A stretch of DNA of 42,391 bases from an uncultured archaeon (GCA_902384525.1 CABMCA010000102.1:1-42391), one strand, 5' to 3'. Numbered from the stretch's first letter, positions 8,288 to 17,618 are shown. Made by a program: numbers and translations. The notes: generated by a model not told the origin, from the sequence alone.

Positions 8288-9241
8288 TTAGATTAACTCA
8301 TTCATGATCGTCATAATTGAATCAATATCATGGGTTTTGTTTATTTCCATACGAACCTGTTTCACGTTTTCCATGCCTTTTGTAAACCACTGGGCATTGC
8401 GCTTCAGATCATTGAATGTAAGCATACCATAATTGCGGCATAGTTTTATGTAATCGAAAAAATCAGCCAATATTTCTTCCGTATTCCGGGAAGGCAGTAT
8501 TTCCCCGGTTCTTAGAAAATAAGAGATCTTCTTAAAAATAAACGGATTGCCAATCGCGGCACGCCCTATCATAAGCCCATCGCACCGGGTATATTCAAGC
8601 ACGTTTTGTGAAGTTATTTCATCAAAGATATCCCCGTTCGCCATAACCGGGATCGTAAGCTCACTTTTAATACCTTTGATAAAATCAAGATTGGATTTCC
8701 CTGAATAGCCCTGTTTTTGCGTTCTTCCGTGGACTGTGATTGCATCAGCACCTGATTTTTCAATAATTTCCGCTATTTTTAATGTTTCATCAAAGCTATC
8801 TGATATTCTTATTTTAGCTGTGAGCGGTATATCAAGGGAATCCGAAAGCATTGTTATGATCTCCCCTATCAGTCCGGGTTTTTTTAAAAGTTCTGATCCG
8901 CATCCGTTTTTTATAACACCCTGTGCAGGACAGCCAAAATTTATATCAATGAGTTCAGGCCTGTATTTTTCCTGCAAAAATATTGCAGACGCAGCAAGAT
9001 TATTTGGAATCGAACCCATTAATTGTATTCCCATCGGTCTTTCGTCTTTGCAGGTAAAACCCCTTTCTATGCTTTTCAGGCTTTGCCGCACTACTGCTTC
9101 AGAAGATGTCATCTCGGAATACACAAGAGATGCGCCATACTTCCTGCAAAGGAGCCTTGATGGGAGGTTTGTAACACCAGACATCGGTGCAAGGACAAGA
9201 TTTCCATCAAGTTTCAATTTTCCAATGGTCAAAGAGTTCAT
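8288..9241 (-). CDS. dus: tRNA-dihydrouridine synthase (Dus family)
   Basis: This 317-residue FMN-dependent enzyme reduces uridine to dihydrouridine in tRNA. Family motifs in order: LVLAPMSGVTNLPSR at the N terminus, the catalytic cysteine in DINFGCPAQGV, the flavin-binding segment LTAKIRISDS, the AITVHGRTQKQGYSG motif, IPVMANGDIF and GLMIGRAAIGNPFIF. A short C-terminal helical part (residues about 245-317) matches the usual tRNA-binding domain. The length is typical. It is transcribed alone, divergent from the trp operon with 125 nt between the starts. The exact position modified cannot be told from sequence. Confidence 0.92.
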   Translation of the reverse strand: MNSLTIGKLKLDGNLVLAPMSGVTNLPSRLLCRKYGASLVYSEMTSSEAVVRQSLKSIERGFTCKDERPMGIQLMGSIPNNLAASAIFLQEKYRPELIDINFGCPAQGVIKNGCGSELLKKPGLIGEIITMLSDSLDIPLTAKIRISDSFDETLKIAEIIEKSGADAITVHGRTQKQGYSGKSNLDFIKGIKSELTIPVMANGDIFDEITSQNVLEYTRCDGLMIGRAAIGNPFIFKKISYFLRTGEILPSRNTEEILADFFDYIKLCRNYGMLTFNDLKRNAQWFTKGMENVKQVRMEINKTHDIDSIMTIMNELI

Positions 9242-9304
9242 GCGTTTTTCAATCCATCATACAGGAATTTCCACATAAATACATAACCACCATAATTCAA
9301 AATC

Positions 9305-9314
9305 TTTAAATATA
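9305..9314 (+). promoter_or_regulatory. TATA box of the trp operon
   Basis: TTTAAATATA fits the archaeal TATA-box consensus. Counting about 26 nt downstream puts transcription start near 9336, leaving a leader of about 30 nt before the trpC ATG at 9367. Confidence 0.65.
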
Positions 9315-9325
9315 ATGAACATAAT

Positions 9326-9351
9326 TGTACATCAATGTACTAAAATGTACA
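9326..9351 (+). promoter_or_regulatory. triple TGTAC(A/T) operator of the trp operon (TRP-box-like)
   Basis: Three copies lie exactly 10 bp apart: TGTACA at 9326, TGTACT at 9336 and TGTACA at 9346. They sit on one face of the helix over the predicted transcription start. The repressor TrpY of Methanothermobacter binds TGTACA TRP boxes, so a TrpY-like repressor sensing tryptophan is the likely reader here. The regulator gene is not in the window. Confidence 0.7.
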
Positions 9352-9366
9352 ATTAGACTGATACTT

Positions 9367-10137
9367 ATGCACCAGATAATCGATGAAATAATTGCAGCAA
9401 CAAAAAACAGGATCCCTCTTGCTTCAAATACGAAAAAAAAGAGAGTAACCTCAAGAGATTTCAAGAAGAACATCAAGGATAAAAAACAAAAAGATCTCAT
9501 TCCAGTGATCAGCGAAGTAAAACCCTCCTCACCAACTCGCTTTATCAGGAATGTTACACCCCTTGAAGCAGTCGGGATTGCAGGTCAAATGGAATCCGCG
9601 GGTGCAGCAGCGATATCTGTACTTACGGAGCCGGATTTCTTTAAAGGCAGTATCGAGAACCTGATATCGGTCAGGGAGAATGTTAAAATACCTGTATTAA
9701 GAAAAGATTTTATTATTAGTAAAAACCAGATCCATGAAGTGGAAAGCGATTTGATCCTTTTGATAGCAGGAATCCTGGGCGATGAACTTGATGATTTCGT
9801 AAATGAAGCAATATCCTCAGGCAGGGAGCCTCTTGTTGAAGTGCATAACAGTGATGAACTTGAAAATGCGCTTGCGACACGGACAAATATAATCGGGATC
9901 AATAACAGGAACCTTACTACGATGAAAGTTGACATAACAACCACCGAGAAACTGGCGCCTCTTATCAGCAACAGGATAATTATAAGTGAAAGCGGGATAT
10001 CATCCCCTGATGATGCAGTCAGAATGATAGATGCAGGCGCTGATGCAATACTTGTAGGAACATCCATCATGCTGGGAAATGTTTACGAAAAGACTTACGA
10101 ATTAGTACATGCATTGAACACTAAAAATGATCATTGA
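9367..10137 (+). CDS. trpC: indole-3-glycerol phosphate synthase TrpC
   Basis: TrpC closes the ring of CdRP to give indole-3-glycerol phosphate, the step before tryptophan synthase. The (beta/alpha)8 barrel shows the family motifs: VISEVKPSSPTRF with the catalytic Glu and Lys, ISVLTEPDFFKGS, PVLRKDFIIS with the catalytic lysine, IGINNRNLTTMKVD, ISESGIS and ADAILVGTSIM. From ATG 9367 the protein has 256 residues, normal for the family; an earlier in-frame start at 9325 would lie inside the operator and was rejected. It is the first gene of trpCBA. The genes for earlier steps (trpE, G, D, F) are not in this window. Confidence 0.95.
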   Translation: MHQIIDEIIAATKNRIPLASNTKKKRVTSRDFKKNIKDKKQKDLIPVISEVKPSSPTRFIRNVTPLEAVGIAGQMESAGAAAISVLTEPDFFKGSIENLISVRENVKIPVLRKDFIISKNQIHEVESDLILLIAGILGDELDDFVNEAISSGREPLVEVHNSDELENALATRTNIIGINNRNLTTMKVDITTTEKLAPLISNRIIISESGISSPDDAVRMIDAGADAILVGTSIMLGNVYEKTYELVHALNTKNDH

Positions 10138-10182
10138 TATAAGAATAATTAAGAAGATTAATTGAGAAGGATAAATAAGAAT

Positions 10183-11367
10183 ATGACACTTAAGCTTGAA
10201 CCCAAATTTGGTAAATATGGCGGCCAGTTCGTACCTGAAGTATTGATGCCTGCACTTGTTGAGTTGACTGAATACTATGAAAAATATAAAGATGATGCTG
10301 TTTTTAATGATGAACTGGATCATTATCTCCGGGATTTTGCAGGCCGTCCCTCCCCTTTATATTATGCAAAAAGATTGAGCAGGGAGTACGGTGTAAAGAT
10401 CTACTTAAAACGGGAAGACCTCGTACATGGCGGCGCCCATAAATTGAATAATACGCTTGGCCAGGGGTTACTTGCAAAATACATGGGAAAAAAAAGGATT
10501 ATCGCAGAGACCGGTGCAGGCCAGCACGGCACAGCATGTGCGATGGCGGGCGCAGCGTTTGATATAAAAACAGAGGTTTACATGGGCGCCAGGGATACTG
10601 TGCGCCAGCGCATGAATGTTTACAGGATGGAATTGATGGGAACAAAGGTCATCCCTGTAAAAAGCGGTTCAGAGACTCTAAAGGATGCAATTAATGAAGC
10701 AATGCGCGACTGGGTGGCAAATGTAGAGACAACTCATTACATGATCGGCTCAGTAGTCGGGCCGCATCCATTCCCGACCGTGGTGCGGGATTTCCAGAGC
10801 GTCATAGGAAAAGAGGTGCGGACCCAGATACTGGAAAAGGAAGGCCGGTTCCCTGATTCCATAGTGGCGTGCACAGGCGGGGGTAGCAATGCCATGGGTA
10901 TATTTCATCCCTTCATTGAAGAAGATGTTGACCTTTTCGCAGTAGAAGCAGGAGGAAGCGGCATGAAAACAACAGAAAAAGAAGCTCTTCATTCAGCAAC
11001 TCTATCTACTGGTGAAGATGGCATCCTGCATGGCATGCGCACAAAAGTGCTCCAGAATAAGTATGGGCAGATACTTGAATCAAGCTCGATCGCAGCGGGT
11101 CTTGATTATGCAGGCGTTGGTCCTGAACTTGCGTACCTGGCTGATATCGGCCGCCTTAGAACATGTAATTCAATGGATAACGAGGCGCTTCTTGCATTCC
11201 ATGACCTGTGCAGGTTTGAAGGGATCATCCCGGCGCTTGAATCATCTCATGCTGTGGCGTATGTCAAGAAAGCGGCGGCATCAGGAGAGCTTGGGGATAT
11301 TGTTGTTATCAATATTTCAGGACGAGGCGATAAAGATCTTGAGACCGTTATGGGGATGAGAAAATGA
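10183..11367 (+). CDS. trpB: tryptophan synthase beta subunit TrpB
   Basis: TrpB is the PLP enzyme that condenses indole with serine to make tryptophan. The 394-residue sequence opens with [13 protein letters not shown], the hallmark of the standard TrpB1 form. The PLP lysine lies in [14 protein letters not shown], and the phosphate-binding loop is [10 protein letters not shown]. It also has the COMM-domain segment [11 protein letters not shown] and the C-terminal [11 protein letters not shown] 10183 is preferred over a TTG at 10162, which lacks family support. Its end overlaps trpA by ATGA (11364-11367), as expected for two subunits that channel indole in a complex. Confidence 0.96.
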   Translation: MTLKLEPKFGKYGGQFVPEVLMPALVELTEYYEKYKDDAVFNDELDHYLRDFAGRPSPLYYAKRLSREYGVKIYLKREDLVHGGAHKLNNTLGQGLLAKYMGKKRIIAETGAGQHGTACAMAGAAFDIKTEVYMGARDTVRQRMNVYRMELMGTKVIPVKSGSETLKDAINEAMRDWVANVETTHYMIGSVVGPHPFPTVVRDFQSVIGKEVRTQILEKEGRFPDSIVACTGGGSNAMGIFHPFIEEDVDLFAVEAGGSGMKTTEKEALHSATLSTGEDGILHGMRTKVLQNKYGQILESSSIAAGLDYAGVGPELAYLADIGRLRTCNSMDNEALLAFHDLCRFEGIIPALESSHAVAYVKKAAASGELGDIVVINISGRGDKDLETVMGMRK

Positions 11368-12146
11368 GAATAGATGAGAAATTCAAACAGCTTAAAGCGA
11401 AAAAAGAGGGTGCCCTGATCGCATATATCTGCGCTGGCGACCCCGCCCCGCAAGCCACGAAAGAGTATGTGACCGCGCTTGTCCGGGGCGGCGCTGATAT
11501 CATTGAACTTGGTCTTCCATTCTCAGATCCGATAGCTGATGGCCCCACGATCCAGGCCGGTATCCAGAGAGCGCTTGACAGCGGCATGACGCCTGATATT
11601 TATTTCAGGACGATCTCTTCGCTAAAACTACATATTCCGCTTGTCGTAATGACCTATTATAATCTCATATTCAAACGCGGCCTCGAAAAATTCGCAAAAG
11701 ACTGCGCTGCATCCGGGATATCCGGGATAATAGTTCCTGATCTTCCGCCTGAAGAATCAGATGAACTCCGGCGGGTATGCAAAGAGAATGAAATAGACCT
11801 CATTTATCTTGTCGCTCCAACGACGACTGAAGAAAGAATGAACCGTATCCTGGCAGAAGGTACTGGCTTTATTTATCTTGTGGCACGGCTTGGTGTCACA
11901 GGCGCCCGGTCAGATGTCGCTGGTTCGACACGTGAGCTTATAAAAAGGGTAAAGACCACAACACCCAAAGCCGTAGGATTCGGTATATCGAATGGCAAGC
12001 AAGCGGCAGAGATAATCCGCGCCGGGGCTGATGGTGTGATCGTCGGGTCGGCATTTGTGGATATTATCGCAAAAGGTGAAGATGTGGCTGCGAAACTTGA
12101 GGCGCTGGCTCGGGAGTTGAAGGACGGAGTCAAAGGTCGGCAGTAA
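11364..12146 (+). CDS. trpA: tryptophan synthase alpha subunit TrpA
   Basis: TrpA cleaves indole-3-glycerol phosphate to indole and glyceraldehyde 3-phosphate and passes indole to TrpB. At 260 residues it is a standard TIM barrel. The catalytic Glu and Asp are in [19 protein letters not shown]. Further motifs are [34 protein letters not shown] and the phosphate site GVIVGSAFV. It overlaps trpB by 4 nt and is the last trp gene; about 100 nt follow before a toxin-antitoxin pair, so the operon probably ends here. Confidence 0.96.
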   Translation: MRIDEKFKQLKAKKEGALIAYICAGDPAPQATKEYVTALVRGGADIIELGLPFSDPIADGPTIQAGIQRALDSGMTPDIYFRTISSLKLHIPLVVMTYYNLIFKRGLEKFAKDCAASGISGIIVPDLPPEESDELRRVCKENEIDLIYLVAPTTTEERMNRILAEGTGFIYLVARLGVTGARSDVAGSTRELIKRVKTTTPKAVGFGISNGKQAAEIIRAGADGVIVGSAFVDIIAKGEDVAAKLEALARELKDGVKGRQ

Positions 12147-12250
12147 ATGAGCAAAAATTTTGAAATAAATTTTAATCGAGTCGTTGTTAGGAAATATTTT
12201 ATATCACAATTGTATATAAGATTAATACATCACTGAAATCAATACCAAGG

Positions 12251-12496
12251 ATGAAAAATAAAATGGAAACTGTTCATGCAATCTACGAAGGAAAAACATT
12301 TCGACTTAAACACCCATTAGATTTAAAACCTGGCCAGGAAGTAGAATTGATAATTCGGGAGATACCGCCTATCGAAACTGATCCATCTTTCGATTTAGCA
12401 TCCTTGGCGGTAGATACTGGAGTTAGTGACCTTGCAGTTGAACATGACCATTATTTATATGGCATTTCAAAGCGAGGGCCAAAGAATGTCAAATAA
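12251..12496 (+). CDS. antitoxin, DUF104/AF2212-like
   Basis: This 81-residue protein resembles the DUF104 antitoxin family. The N-terminal half (VHAIYEGKTFRLKHPLDLKP then GQEVELIIRE) is a small beta domain. The C-terminal tail with FDLASLAVDTGVSDLAVEHD is the toxin-binding arm typical of such partners of PIN toxins. An alternative ATG at 12266 would remove five residues. It overlaps the PIN gene by 11 nt, the usual arrangement of a VapBC-type module. A TATA-like stretch (attttatatc) lies about 50-60 nt upstream, so the pair seems to have its own promoter after the trp operon. Confidence 0.75.
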   Translation: MKNKMETVHAIYEGKTFRLKHPLDLKPGQEVELIIREIPPIETDPSFDLASLAVDTGVSDLAVEHDHYLYGISKRGPKNVK

Positions 12497-12904
12497 GTCA
12501 TGTTTCGTAGATACTGTTTGCTGGATTGCGCTCTTAAATAAAAGTGAATTGATACATAACCAAGTGGACGCTAAATATAGAGATTTACTTACGGCAGGCT
12601 ATGATCTTGTAACAACCACTTCAGTTCTGAATGAAACAGCAAATTCATTGAGTTCTAAACCGTTTCGTGTAGCTGTTTCAAATTTTATCATAGAATAAAC
12701 TCATCTTTGCATGTTGAAATTGTTTTTACGGATAAGCGTCTATGGAACACTGCATGGCAGCTTTATGAAATGCACAAAGATAAAGAATGGAGTTTAATCG
12801 ATTGCATTTCCATGGTTCTTATGAAAGAATGGCAAATTTCAGAAGTAATGACAACAGATCATCATTTTGAACAAGCTGGATTTGTCAAACTCCTACATCA
12901 TTGA
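12486..12904 (+). pseudogene. PIN-domain (VapC-like) toxin, frameshifted
   Basis: The gene begins at ATG 12486 with SCFVDTVCWIALLNKSELIH, a PIN N terminus with the first active-site Asp and ending in the usual LLNK-type helix. TTTSVLNETANSL carries the conserved Glu. This frame stops at TAA 12696-12698. The rest of the domain continues in another frame from about 12700 to 12904: VEIVFTDKRLWNTAWQLYE, then WSLIDCISMVLM with the third acidic residue and TTDHHFEQAGFVKLL. Together the two parts make one PIN domain of normal length (about 138 residues), so a 1-2 base indel near 12670-12700 split it. PIN toxins are Mg-dependent RNases. This copy is probably inactive unless the shift is a sequencing error or is bypassed. 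Confidence 0.8.
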
Positions 12905-12942
12905 AAGCAATCTTAATCATATCCCGCAACAATAAAAAAGCA

Positions 12943-13512
12943 ATGTTCGAAGAAATCAAGGAATCGGTCAGGGATATTTTAAGACCCCTGGCAAAAAAGA
13001 TCACTGAAATAAATCCGAACACATTGACCCTTTTCGGACTTCTGCTAAGTCTGGTATCAGCATATTTTTTCGCAAGGCAGGAACTTTTCTGGGCCGGGAC
13101 TTTCCTGCTTGCAGGCGGTTTTTTTGATTCCCTCGATGGTCTTGTTGCGCGTGAAAATAACAGGATGACAGAGTTCGGGGGTTTCCTGGACTCTGTATGC
13201 GACAGGTTTGCAGACGCTGCAATTATAATCGGAGCGATGTACGGTGGCTTGACCCGGTTGGATTTCATTCAGGGCTGGTTGATAGGGACTATTGCGATTT
13301 TCGGCTCTCTGATGGTCAGTTATACCCGTGCCCGCGCCGAAGCAGCCGGAGCGAGCGCATCCGTTGGGTTTGGAGACCGTCCTGTAAGATTAATTATAAT
13401 TATCCTGGGGGCTTTCTTCAAAATGGTAAACTGGGCTATTCTCTTAGTAGCAGTTATATCTTTCATAACTGTTTTCCAGAGGATAATATTCGTAAGAAAA
13501 GTCCTTAAATAA
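12943..13512 (+). CDS. CDP-alcohol phosphatidyltransferase, likely archaetidylinositol phosphate synthase
   Basis: This 189-residue integral membrane enzyme has the family signature D-x2-D-G-x2-A-R-x8-G-x3-D-x3-D, seen as DSLDGLVARENNR followed by GGFLDSVCDRFAD; all four catalytic aspartates are present. Such enzymes replace CMP on CDP-archaeol with an alcohol phosphate. The next gene makes inositol 3-phosphate, and archaeal enzymes of this type use it to form archaetidylinositol phosphate, so this assignment follows from both motif and neighbour. About five or six membrane helices are seen. ATG 12943 gives the family's usual N terminus; an upstream TTG at 12901 would overlap the toxin remnant. 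Confidence 0.85.
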   Translation: MFEEIKESVRDILRPLAKKITEINPNTLTLFGLLLSLVSAYFFARQELFWAGTFLLAGGFFDSLDGLVARENNRMTEFGGFLDSVCDRFADAAIIIGAMYGGLTRLDFIQGWLIGTIAIFGSLMVSYTRARAEAAGASASVGFGDRPVRLIIIILGAFFKMVNWAILLVAVISFITVFQRIIFVRKVLK

Positions 13513-13564
13513 CAAATTTTAAGTTGTATAAGGATATCAATAAGCGGGTATAAGAGGAAATTTA

Positions 13565-14629
13565 ATGGCAGGCATACGTATCGCGATAGCTGGTGTAGGT
13601 AATTGCGCTTCATCCTTGATTCAGGGACTTGAATATTATAAAAACATAAAAAATTCCGATGAACTTGTTCCCGGATTGATGCATAATTCGCTGGGTGGTT
13701 ACCTGATATCAGATATAAAACCTGTAGCAGCTTTTGACATCGATATGCGTAAAGTTGGAACTGACCTGTCCGAAGCCATATTTTCCGAGCCGAATTGCAC
13801 GAAAAAGTTTTCTGATGTGCCTGGATTTAATGTTGAGGTCATGAAAGGACAGGTGCTTGACGGTGTTGCTCCTCACATGAAGGATTATTTCAGGGTGGAC
13901 GAAAAACAAAAACCGGTAGATGTGGCATCTGTGTTGAAACAATCAAAAGCAGACATATTGATAAATTATTTACCTGTAGGTTCGGAAGAAGCAGTTAAAT
14001 GGTATGCATCCCAGGCACTTGAAGCAGGCTGCGGTTTCATTAACTGCATCCCGGTCTTTATAGCTTCGAATAAACAATGGGCTGACAAATTCAAAAAAGC
14101 AAAGCTTCCGATCATCGGGGATGATATTAAAAGCCTTGTGGGTGCAACGATAGTTCACCGGGCACTTACCCGGATGATAGTGGAAAGGGGTGCAAGGATC
14201 AACAGCACCTACCAGTTAAATATCGGCGGGAACACGGATTTCCGGAATATGACCGACCAGGCAAGGCTTAAATCCAAGAAGATCTCAAAAACAGAATCCG
14301 TGGCTTCCCAGATCCCTTATGATGCTTATGTTTACGCAGGCCCCAACGGCTGCATAGATTGTCTGAACGATAATAAGATATGCCACCTCAAAATTGATTT
14401 CAAACTCTTCGGGGATGTTCCCGCTTACATTGACCTTAAACTCTCTGTGGAGGACAGCCCGAACAGCGCAGGTGTGGTCGTGGATGCCATCCGTGTGGCA
14501 AAAATCGCACTTGACAGGAAGATCGGCGGACCAATACTGCCAGCATCTGCATATTTTATGAAGCATCCCCCGGAACAGATGCGGGATGTTGATGCACGGG
14601 AGAAGCTTGAAGAATTTATAAAAGGCTAA
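13565..14629 (+). CDS. ino1: inositol-3-phosphate synthase
   Basis: Ino1 converts glucose 6-phosphate to 1L-myo-inositol 3-phosphate in an NAD-dependent reaction. The 354-residue length is that of the short archaeal/actinobacterial type. It has the NAD-binding AIAGVGNCASSLIQGLEYY, DILINYLPVGSEEA, IIGDDIKSLVGATIVHR, LNIGGNTDFRNM and DSPNSAGVVVDAIR, all typical of the family. The product feeds archaetidylinositol lipid synthesis, fitting the CDP-alcohol transferase 52 nt upstream. The 3' end overlaps the convergent TldE-like gene by 4 nt. Confidence 0.93.
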   Translation: MAGIRIAIAGVGNCASSLIQGLEYYKNIKNSDELVPGLMHNSLGGYLISDIKPVAAFDIDMRKVGTDLSEAIFSEPNCTKKFSDVPGFNVEVMKGQVLDGVAPHMKDYFRVDEKQKPVDVASVLKQSKADILINYLPVGSEEAVKWYASQALEAGCGFINCIPVFIASNKQWADKFKKAKLPIIGDDIKSLVGATIVHRALTRMIVERGARINSTYQLNIGGNTDFRNMTDQARLKSKKISKTESVASQIPYDAYVYAGPNGCIDCLNDNKICHLKIDFKLFGDVPAYIDLKLSVEDSPNSAGVVVDAIRVAKIALDRKIGGPILPASAYFMKHPPEQMRDVDAREKLEEFIKG

Positions 14630-15948
14630 TTCCCTACGACTCTCATTTTCCCAACCCTGACCGTGGGAGTTATGACATTTCCTACTTTCCTTATATCTTT
14701 CCCGATCCCGTCGATATTCTTCAAAAGATCAAAGATATTCCCGGAGATCATCAATGATTTGATGGGTGATGCGATCTGGCCATTCTTTATTTCAAAGGAA
14801 TTCCTGGCCTCAACCGAAAAATCCCCGGAAATGGGATTTGCAGTATGGGCGCCGATAACGGTATTGACAATAACGCCATCTTTTGTCTCTGCAATGATAT
14901 CTGATGACGGATGTTCAATTATTAAGTTACGAATACCAATTGAAGGCGTGGACGTGTAAGATCCCCTGACGGCATTGCCTGTGCTTTCCCGCTTCTCTTT
15001 CCCTGCAGCATAGCAGTCATAAATGAACGACGATAAGATACCGCTCTTAATAATAGGAGTTATCTGGGACGGTGTTCCTTCTTCATCGCATGATGATGTG
15101 CCAAGACCACCGGAAAAAATCCCGTCATCGATAATGGATAGTTGATCCGAAGCTATCGGAGTATCCATTTTCCCTATCAGGGATGATCTACCTTTCTGGA
15201 TATTATCCGCATTTACCGAAGTCACGATCGTATTTTCGAGAAGATCTGCAATAGCCATGGGTTCCAGAAGTACGGTGCAATCCCGCGTTTGCGTGCTTAT
15301 GCCGTTTTGTGATCGCAAGGCAAGGGATGAGGCCATTTCCCCGATTTTGTAGAAATCCATATCCAGTTTTCTCGACATATCGAATTCGGAAGCTGTAGAA
15401 AGAGGTAAATCCCTGGTAATTGAATCTATCGAAGCCTGTACGATCGTATCCTCTTCCTGTGTCTCAACGCCGTTTGAGTTCAAAATGAGCTTGGTTGAAT
15501 TCCCGCATGCAAAATGTCCTGAAGTAGGCACAATATTCCGGATAGACTTTGCGCCATTTATCAGTTCAGTAGTGAAATCAATGCAGGACTCGATCTGGAT
15601 ATCTGCAATTTTCTTATCAAAAATGCCCTTAACTTTTGGAAGTTTCTTTTTTCCGGGAAGTCCTGACCATTCAGGATCACTGCCTCTTACACGTGCTGAT
15701 TTTACAGAAAGTTCGGAAGCTTCTTTAATTCGCAAAACATCGTTAGTACTTGAAAAACCCACAGCCCCTTTCACGATCGCCCTTATCCCGATGCCTGAAA
15801 TAAGACTTTCTTTTGCAAGATCAATTACGTCCCTGTGAATATCTATCGAAATAGACCTGCCTTTTAAGCAATAGACCTCAACTTCATCCGCTCCTTCTTT
15901 TTGTGCAAACTCAAGAGCTTTGTATGCATTATCAAAAATATCATTCAT
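14626..15948 (-). CDS. TldE/PmbA-type protein of the TldD/TldE protease family
   Basis: This 440-residue protein matches the TldD/PmbA family. It has an N-terminal domain with EVEVYCLKGRSISID, a middle segment, and a C-terminal part with GLGTSSCDEEGTPSQ, GNAVRGSYTS and VIGAHTANPISGDFSVEARN. The HExxxH zinc motif of the catalytic TldD subunit is absent, so this is the TldE/PmbA-like partner. In bacteria the TldD-TldE heterodimer cleaves unfolded peptides and matures some peptide toxins and cofactors; archaea carry pairs of unknown substrate. No tldD is in the window, which is unusual because the two are often adjacent. It diverges from the phosphoribosyltransferase gene. Confidence 0.85.
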   Translation of the reverse strand: MNDIFDNAYKALEFAQKEGADEVEVYCLKGRSISIDIHRDVIDLAKESLISGIGIRAIVKGAVGFSSTNDVLRIKEASELSVKSARVRGSDPEWSGLPGKKKLPKVKGIFDKKIADIQIESCIDFTTELINGAKSIRNIVPTSGHFACGNSTKLILNSNGVETQEEDTIVQASIDSITRDLPLSTASEFDMSRKLDMDFYKIGEMASSLALRSQNGISTQTRDCTVLLEPMAIADLLENTIVTSVNADNIQKGRSSLIGKMDTPIASDQLSIIDDGIFSGGLGTSSCDEEGTPSQITPIIKSGILSSFIYDCYAAGKEKRESTGNAVRGSYTSTPSIGIRNLIIEHPSSDIIAETKDGVIVNTVIGAHTANPISGDFSVEARNSFEIKNGQIASPIKSLMISGNIFDLLKNIDGIGKDIRKVGNVITPTVRVGKMRVVGN

Positions 15949-16011
15949 GGGATCATTAATTTAAACTTTAAGTAAGTTAAAGCTTTGCAAAGAACAATAG
16001 GAGTCTTCCAA

Positions 16012-16053
16012 AAAATATATAGCCCTGTAATACATTTCCGTTAAGGTGGTGAC
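16012..16053 (+). promoter_or_regulatory. TATA box and Shine-Dalgarno of the phosphoribosyltransferase gene
   Basis: A TATA box (aaatatata, about 16013-16021) lies about 40 nt before the ATG at 16057, and a strong AAGGTGGTGA Shine-Dalgarno sits at 16044-16053. This supports both the start and a dedicated promoter. Confidence 0.6.
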
Positions 16054-16056
16054 CCA

Positions 16057-16761
16057 ATGGTACTTCCTGACAAATTCAAATGTGTAATCACGAACTGGGA
16101 CTATATTTACGACCTGTGCAGGCATGTAGCAAATGATGTGAAAAGATCAGGATATAAACCCGATACGATAATTGCACTGGCCCGGGGGGGATGGTTTGCC
16201 GGAAGAGTGCTTTGTGATTTCCTGGGGCTCAATGACCTTACAAGCCTTAAGATCGAGCATTATGTAGGTACTGCAAACGCCGGAGCCGATCCTCGTATTA
16301 AGTATCCGCTTGCAGATAATGCAGTTGCCGGGAAAAGAGTCCTGATCGTAGACGATATTACCGACACGGGCAAAAGTATCGCACACTCAAAAGAATATGT
16401 GAGCAAACATAATCCAAAAGAGGTCAGGACCGCAGTACTCCAGTACCTGTACACATCGGAGATAAAACCCGATTATTGCGGCGAAGTCGTCCAGGAATGG
16501 GGCTGGATCGTATATCCCTGGAATTTTATCGAAGACATGATAGATATCATCTCTCGCCTCATGGCCAAGGAAAAACAAAACGAATGGAATGTTGAACAAA
16601 TAAGGGTAGGACTTTTGAAATATCACAATATCGATCCCATAAGCTTTGAGATAGCGCAGCCCGGCAGGATGGAAGAGATACTTGATGAAATGGTAAGAAG
16701 AGGGGTAATAAAAACGAAAAACGTTCCTGGAAAAAAATCATGGACCTATGAAGGAGCGTGA
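16057..16761 (+). CDS. purine-type phosphoribosyltransferase with C-terminal extension
   Basis: This 234-residue protein is a type I phosphoribosyltransferase. The PRPP loop is RVLIVDDITDTGKSI, and an earlier strand-loop IIALARGGWFAGR is the pyrophosphate-binding loop. It probably converts a free purine base such as hypoxanthine, guanine or xanthine to its nucleotide. About 80 residues after the core (from about 155) form a mixed helical part, absent from minimal enzymes, that may carry specificity or an oligomer contact. It stands 5 nt before the methylthio-nucleoside phosphorylase, which releases a purine base. The pair thus makes a sensible salvage operon: base release, then re-phosphoribosylation. 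Confidence 0.85.
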   Translation: MVLPDKFKCVITNWDYIYDLCRHVANDVKRSGYKPDTIIALARGGWFAGRVLCDFLGLNDLTSLKIEHYVGTANAGADPRIKYPLADNAVAGKRVLIVDDITDTGKSIAHSKEYVSKHNPKEVRTAVLQYLYTSEIKPDYCGEVVQEWGWIVYPWNFIEDMIDIISRLMAKEKQNEWNVEQIRVGLLKYHNIDPISFEIAQPGRMEEILDEMVRRGVIKTKNVPGKKSWTYEGA

Positions 16762-16766
16762 AATAA

Positions 16767-17618
16767 ATGCTGGCAGATATTGCAGTAATCGGAGGAACCG
16801 GCGTTTACGATACGGCAATGCTGGATAATGTGCGGGAAGTTGAAATCGATACTCCTTTCGGGAAACCATCTGATGCTATTACAATCGGGTCATTTGGTGA
16901 AATTAATGTGGCATTTCTCCCGAGACATGGAAAAGGGCACAGGATCTCACCCAGTAAATTGAATTCCAGGGCAAATATCCTCGCACTTAAGAAACTTGGC
17001 GTACAGATGATAATCTCAGCATCAGCAGTGGGAAGCCTGAAGCTTGAACATAAGCCGCTTGATATCGTGATACCTGACCAGATATTTGACAGGACACGTT
17101 TGAGAGATAGTACTTTCTTTGAAGATGGGGTAGTTGCGCATATCGGTTTTGCTGATCCTTTTTGTCCCGAGATGTCTTCTATGATCGCCGACATCACACG
17201 GGATCTTGGATATTCAATACATGAAAAAGGAACGTATGTCTGCATGGAAGGGCCACAATTTTCAACACGCGCTGAATCAAAAGTTTATCAAAGCCTGGGA
17301 TTTGACATTATCGGGATGACTGCACTTCCTGAAGCAAAACTTGCACGGGAAGCAGAGATCTGTTACAGCATGATCGCAACTGTTACTGATTATGATGTGT
17401 GGCATGAAACTGATGTCAGTATTGAAACGGTAATTTCCAATGCAATAAAGAATGAGGAAGCAGTCAGGAAAATTATTAAAGAAGCTATTCCAAGAATCTC
17501 TCTTGAGAGAAATTGCGTATGCTCAAATGCATTAGCAGGAGCAATTGTCACTTCCCCGGACAAGATACCTGTTGAAACAAAACGCAAATTAAATGATCTG
17601 ATTGGTAAATATTCATAA
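16767..17618 (+). CDS. mtnP: methylthioadenosine/methylthioinosine phosphorylase family
   Basis: This 283-residue enzyme belongs to the PNP/MTAP family, which splits a purine nucleoside with phosphate. Signatures are IGGTGVYDTAMLD with the phosphate loop, FLPRHGKGHRISPS, ISASAVGSLK, YVCMEGPQFSTRAESK and IGMTALPEAKLAREAEICY, followed by TVTDYDVWH. The cleaved substrate may be S-methyl-5'-thioadenosine or, as in several methanogens, methylthioinosine after deamination; sequence alone does not settle this. It lies 5 nt after the phosphoribosyltransferase, so both are probably one transcript recycling the purine of polyamine- or SAM-derived methylthio-nucleosides. Confidence 0.88.
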   Translation: MLADIAVIGGTGVYDTAMLDNVREVEIDTPFGKPSDAITIGSFGEINVAFLPRHGKGHRISPSKLNSRANILALKKLGVQMIISASAVGSLKLEHKPLDIVIPDQIFDRTRLRDSTFFEDGVVAHIGFADPFCPEMSSMIADITRDLGYSIHEKGTYVCMEGPQFSTRAESKVYQSLGFDIIGMTALPEAKLAREAEICYSMIATVTDYDVWHETDVSIETVISNAIKNEEAVRKIIKEAIPRISLERNCVCSNALAGAIVTSPDKIPVETKRKLNDLIGKYS

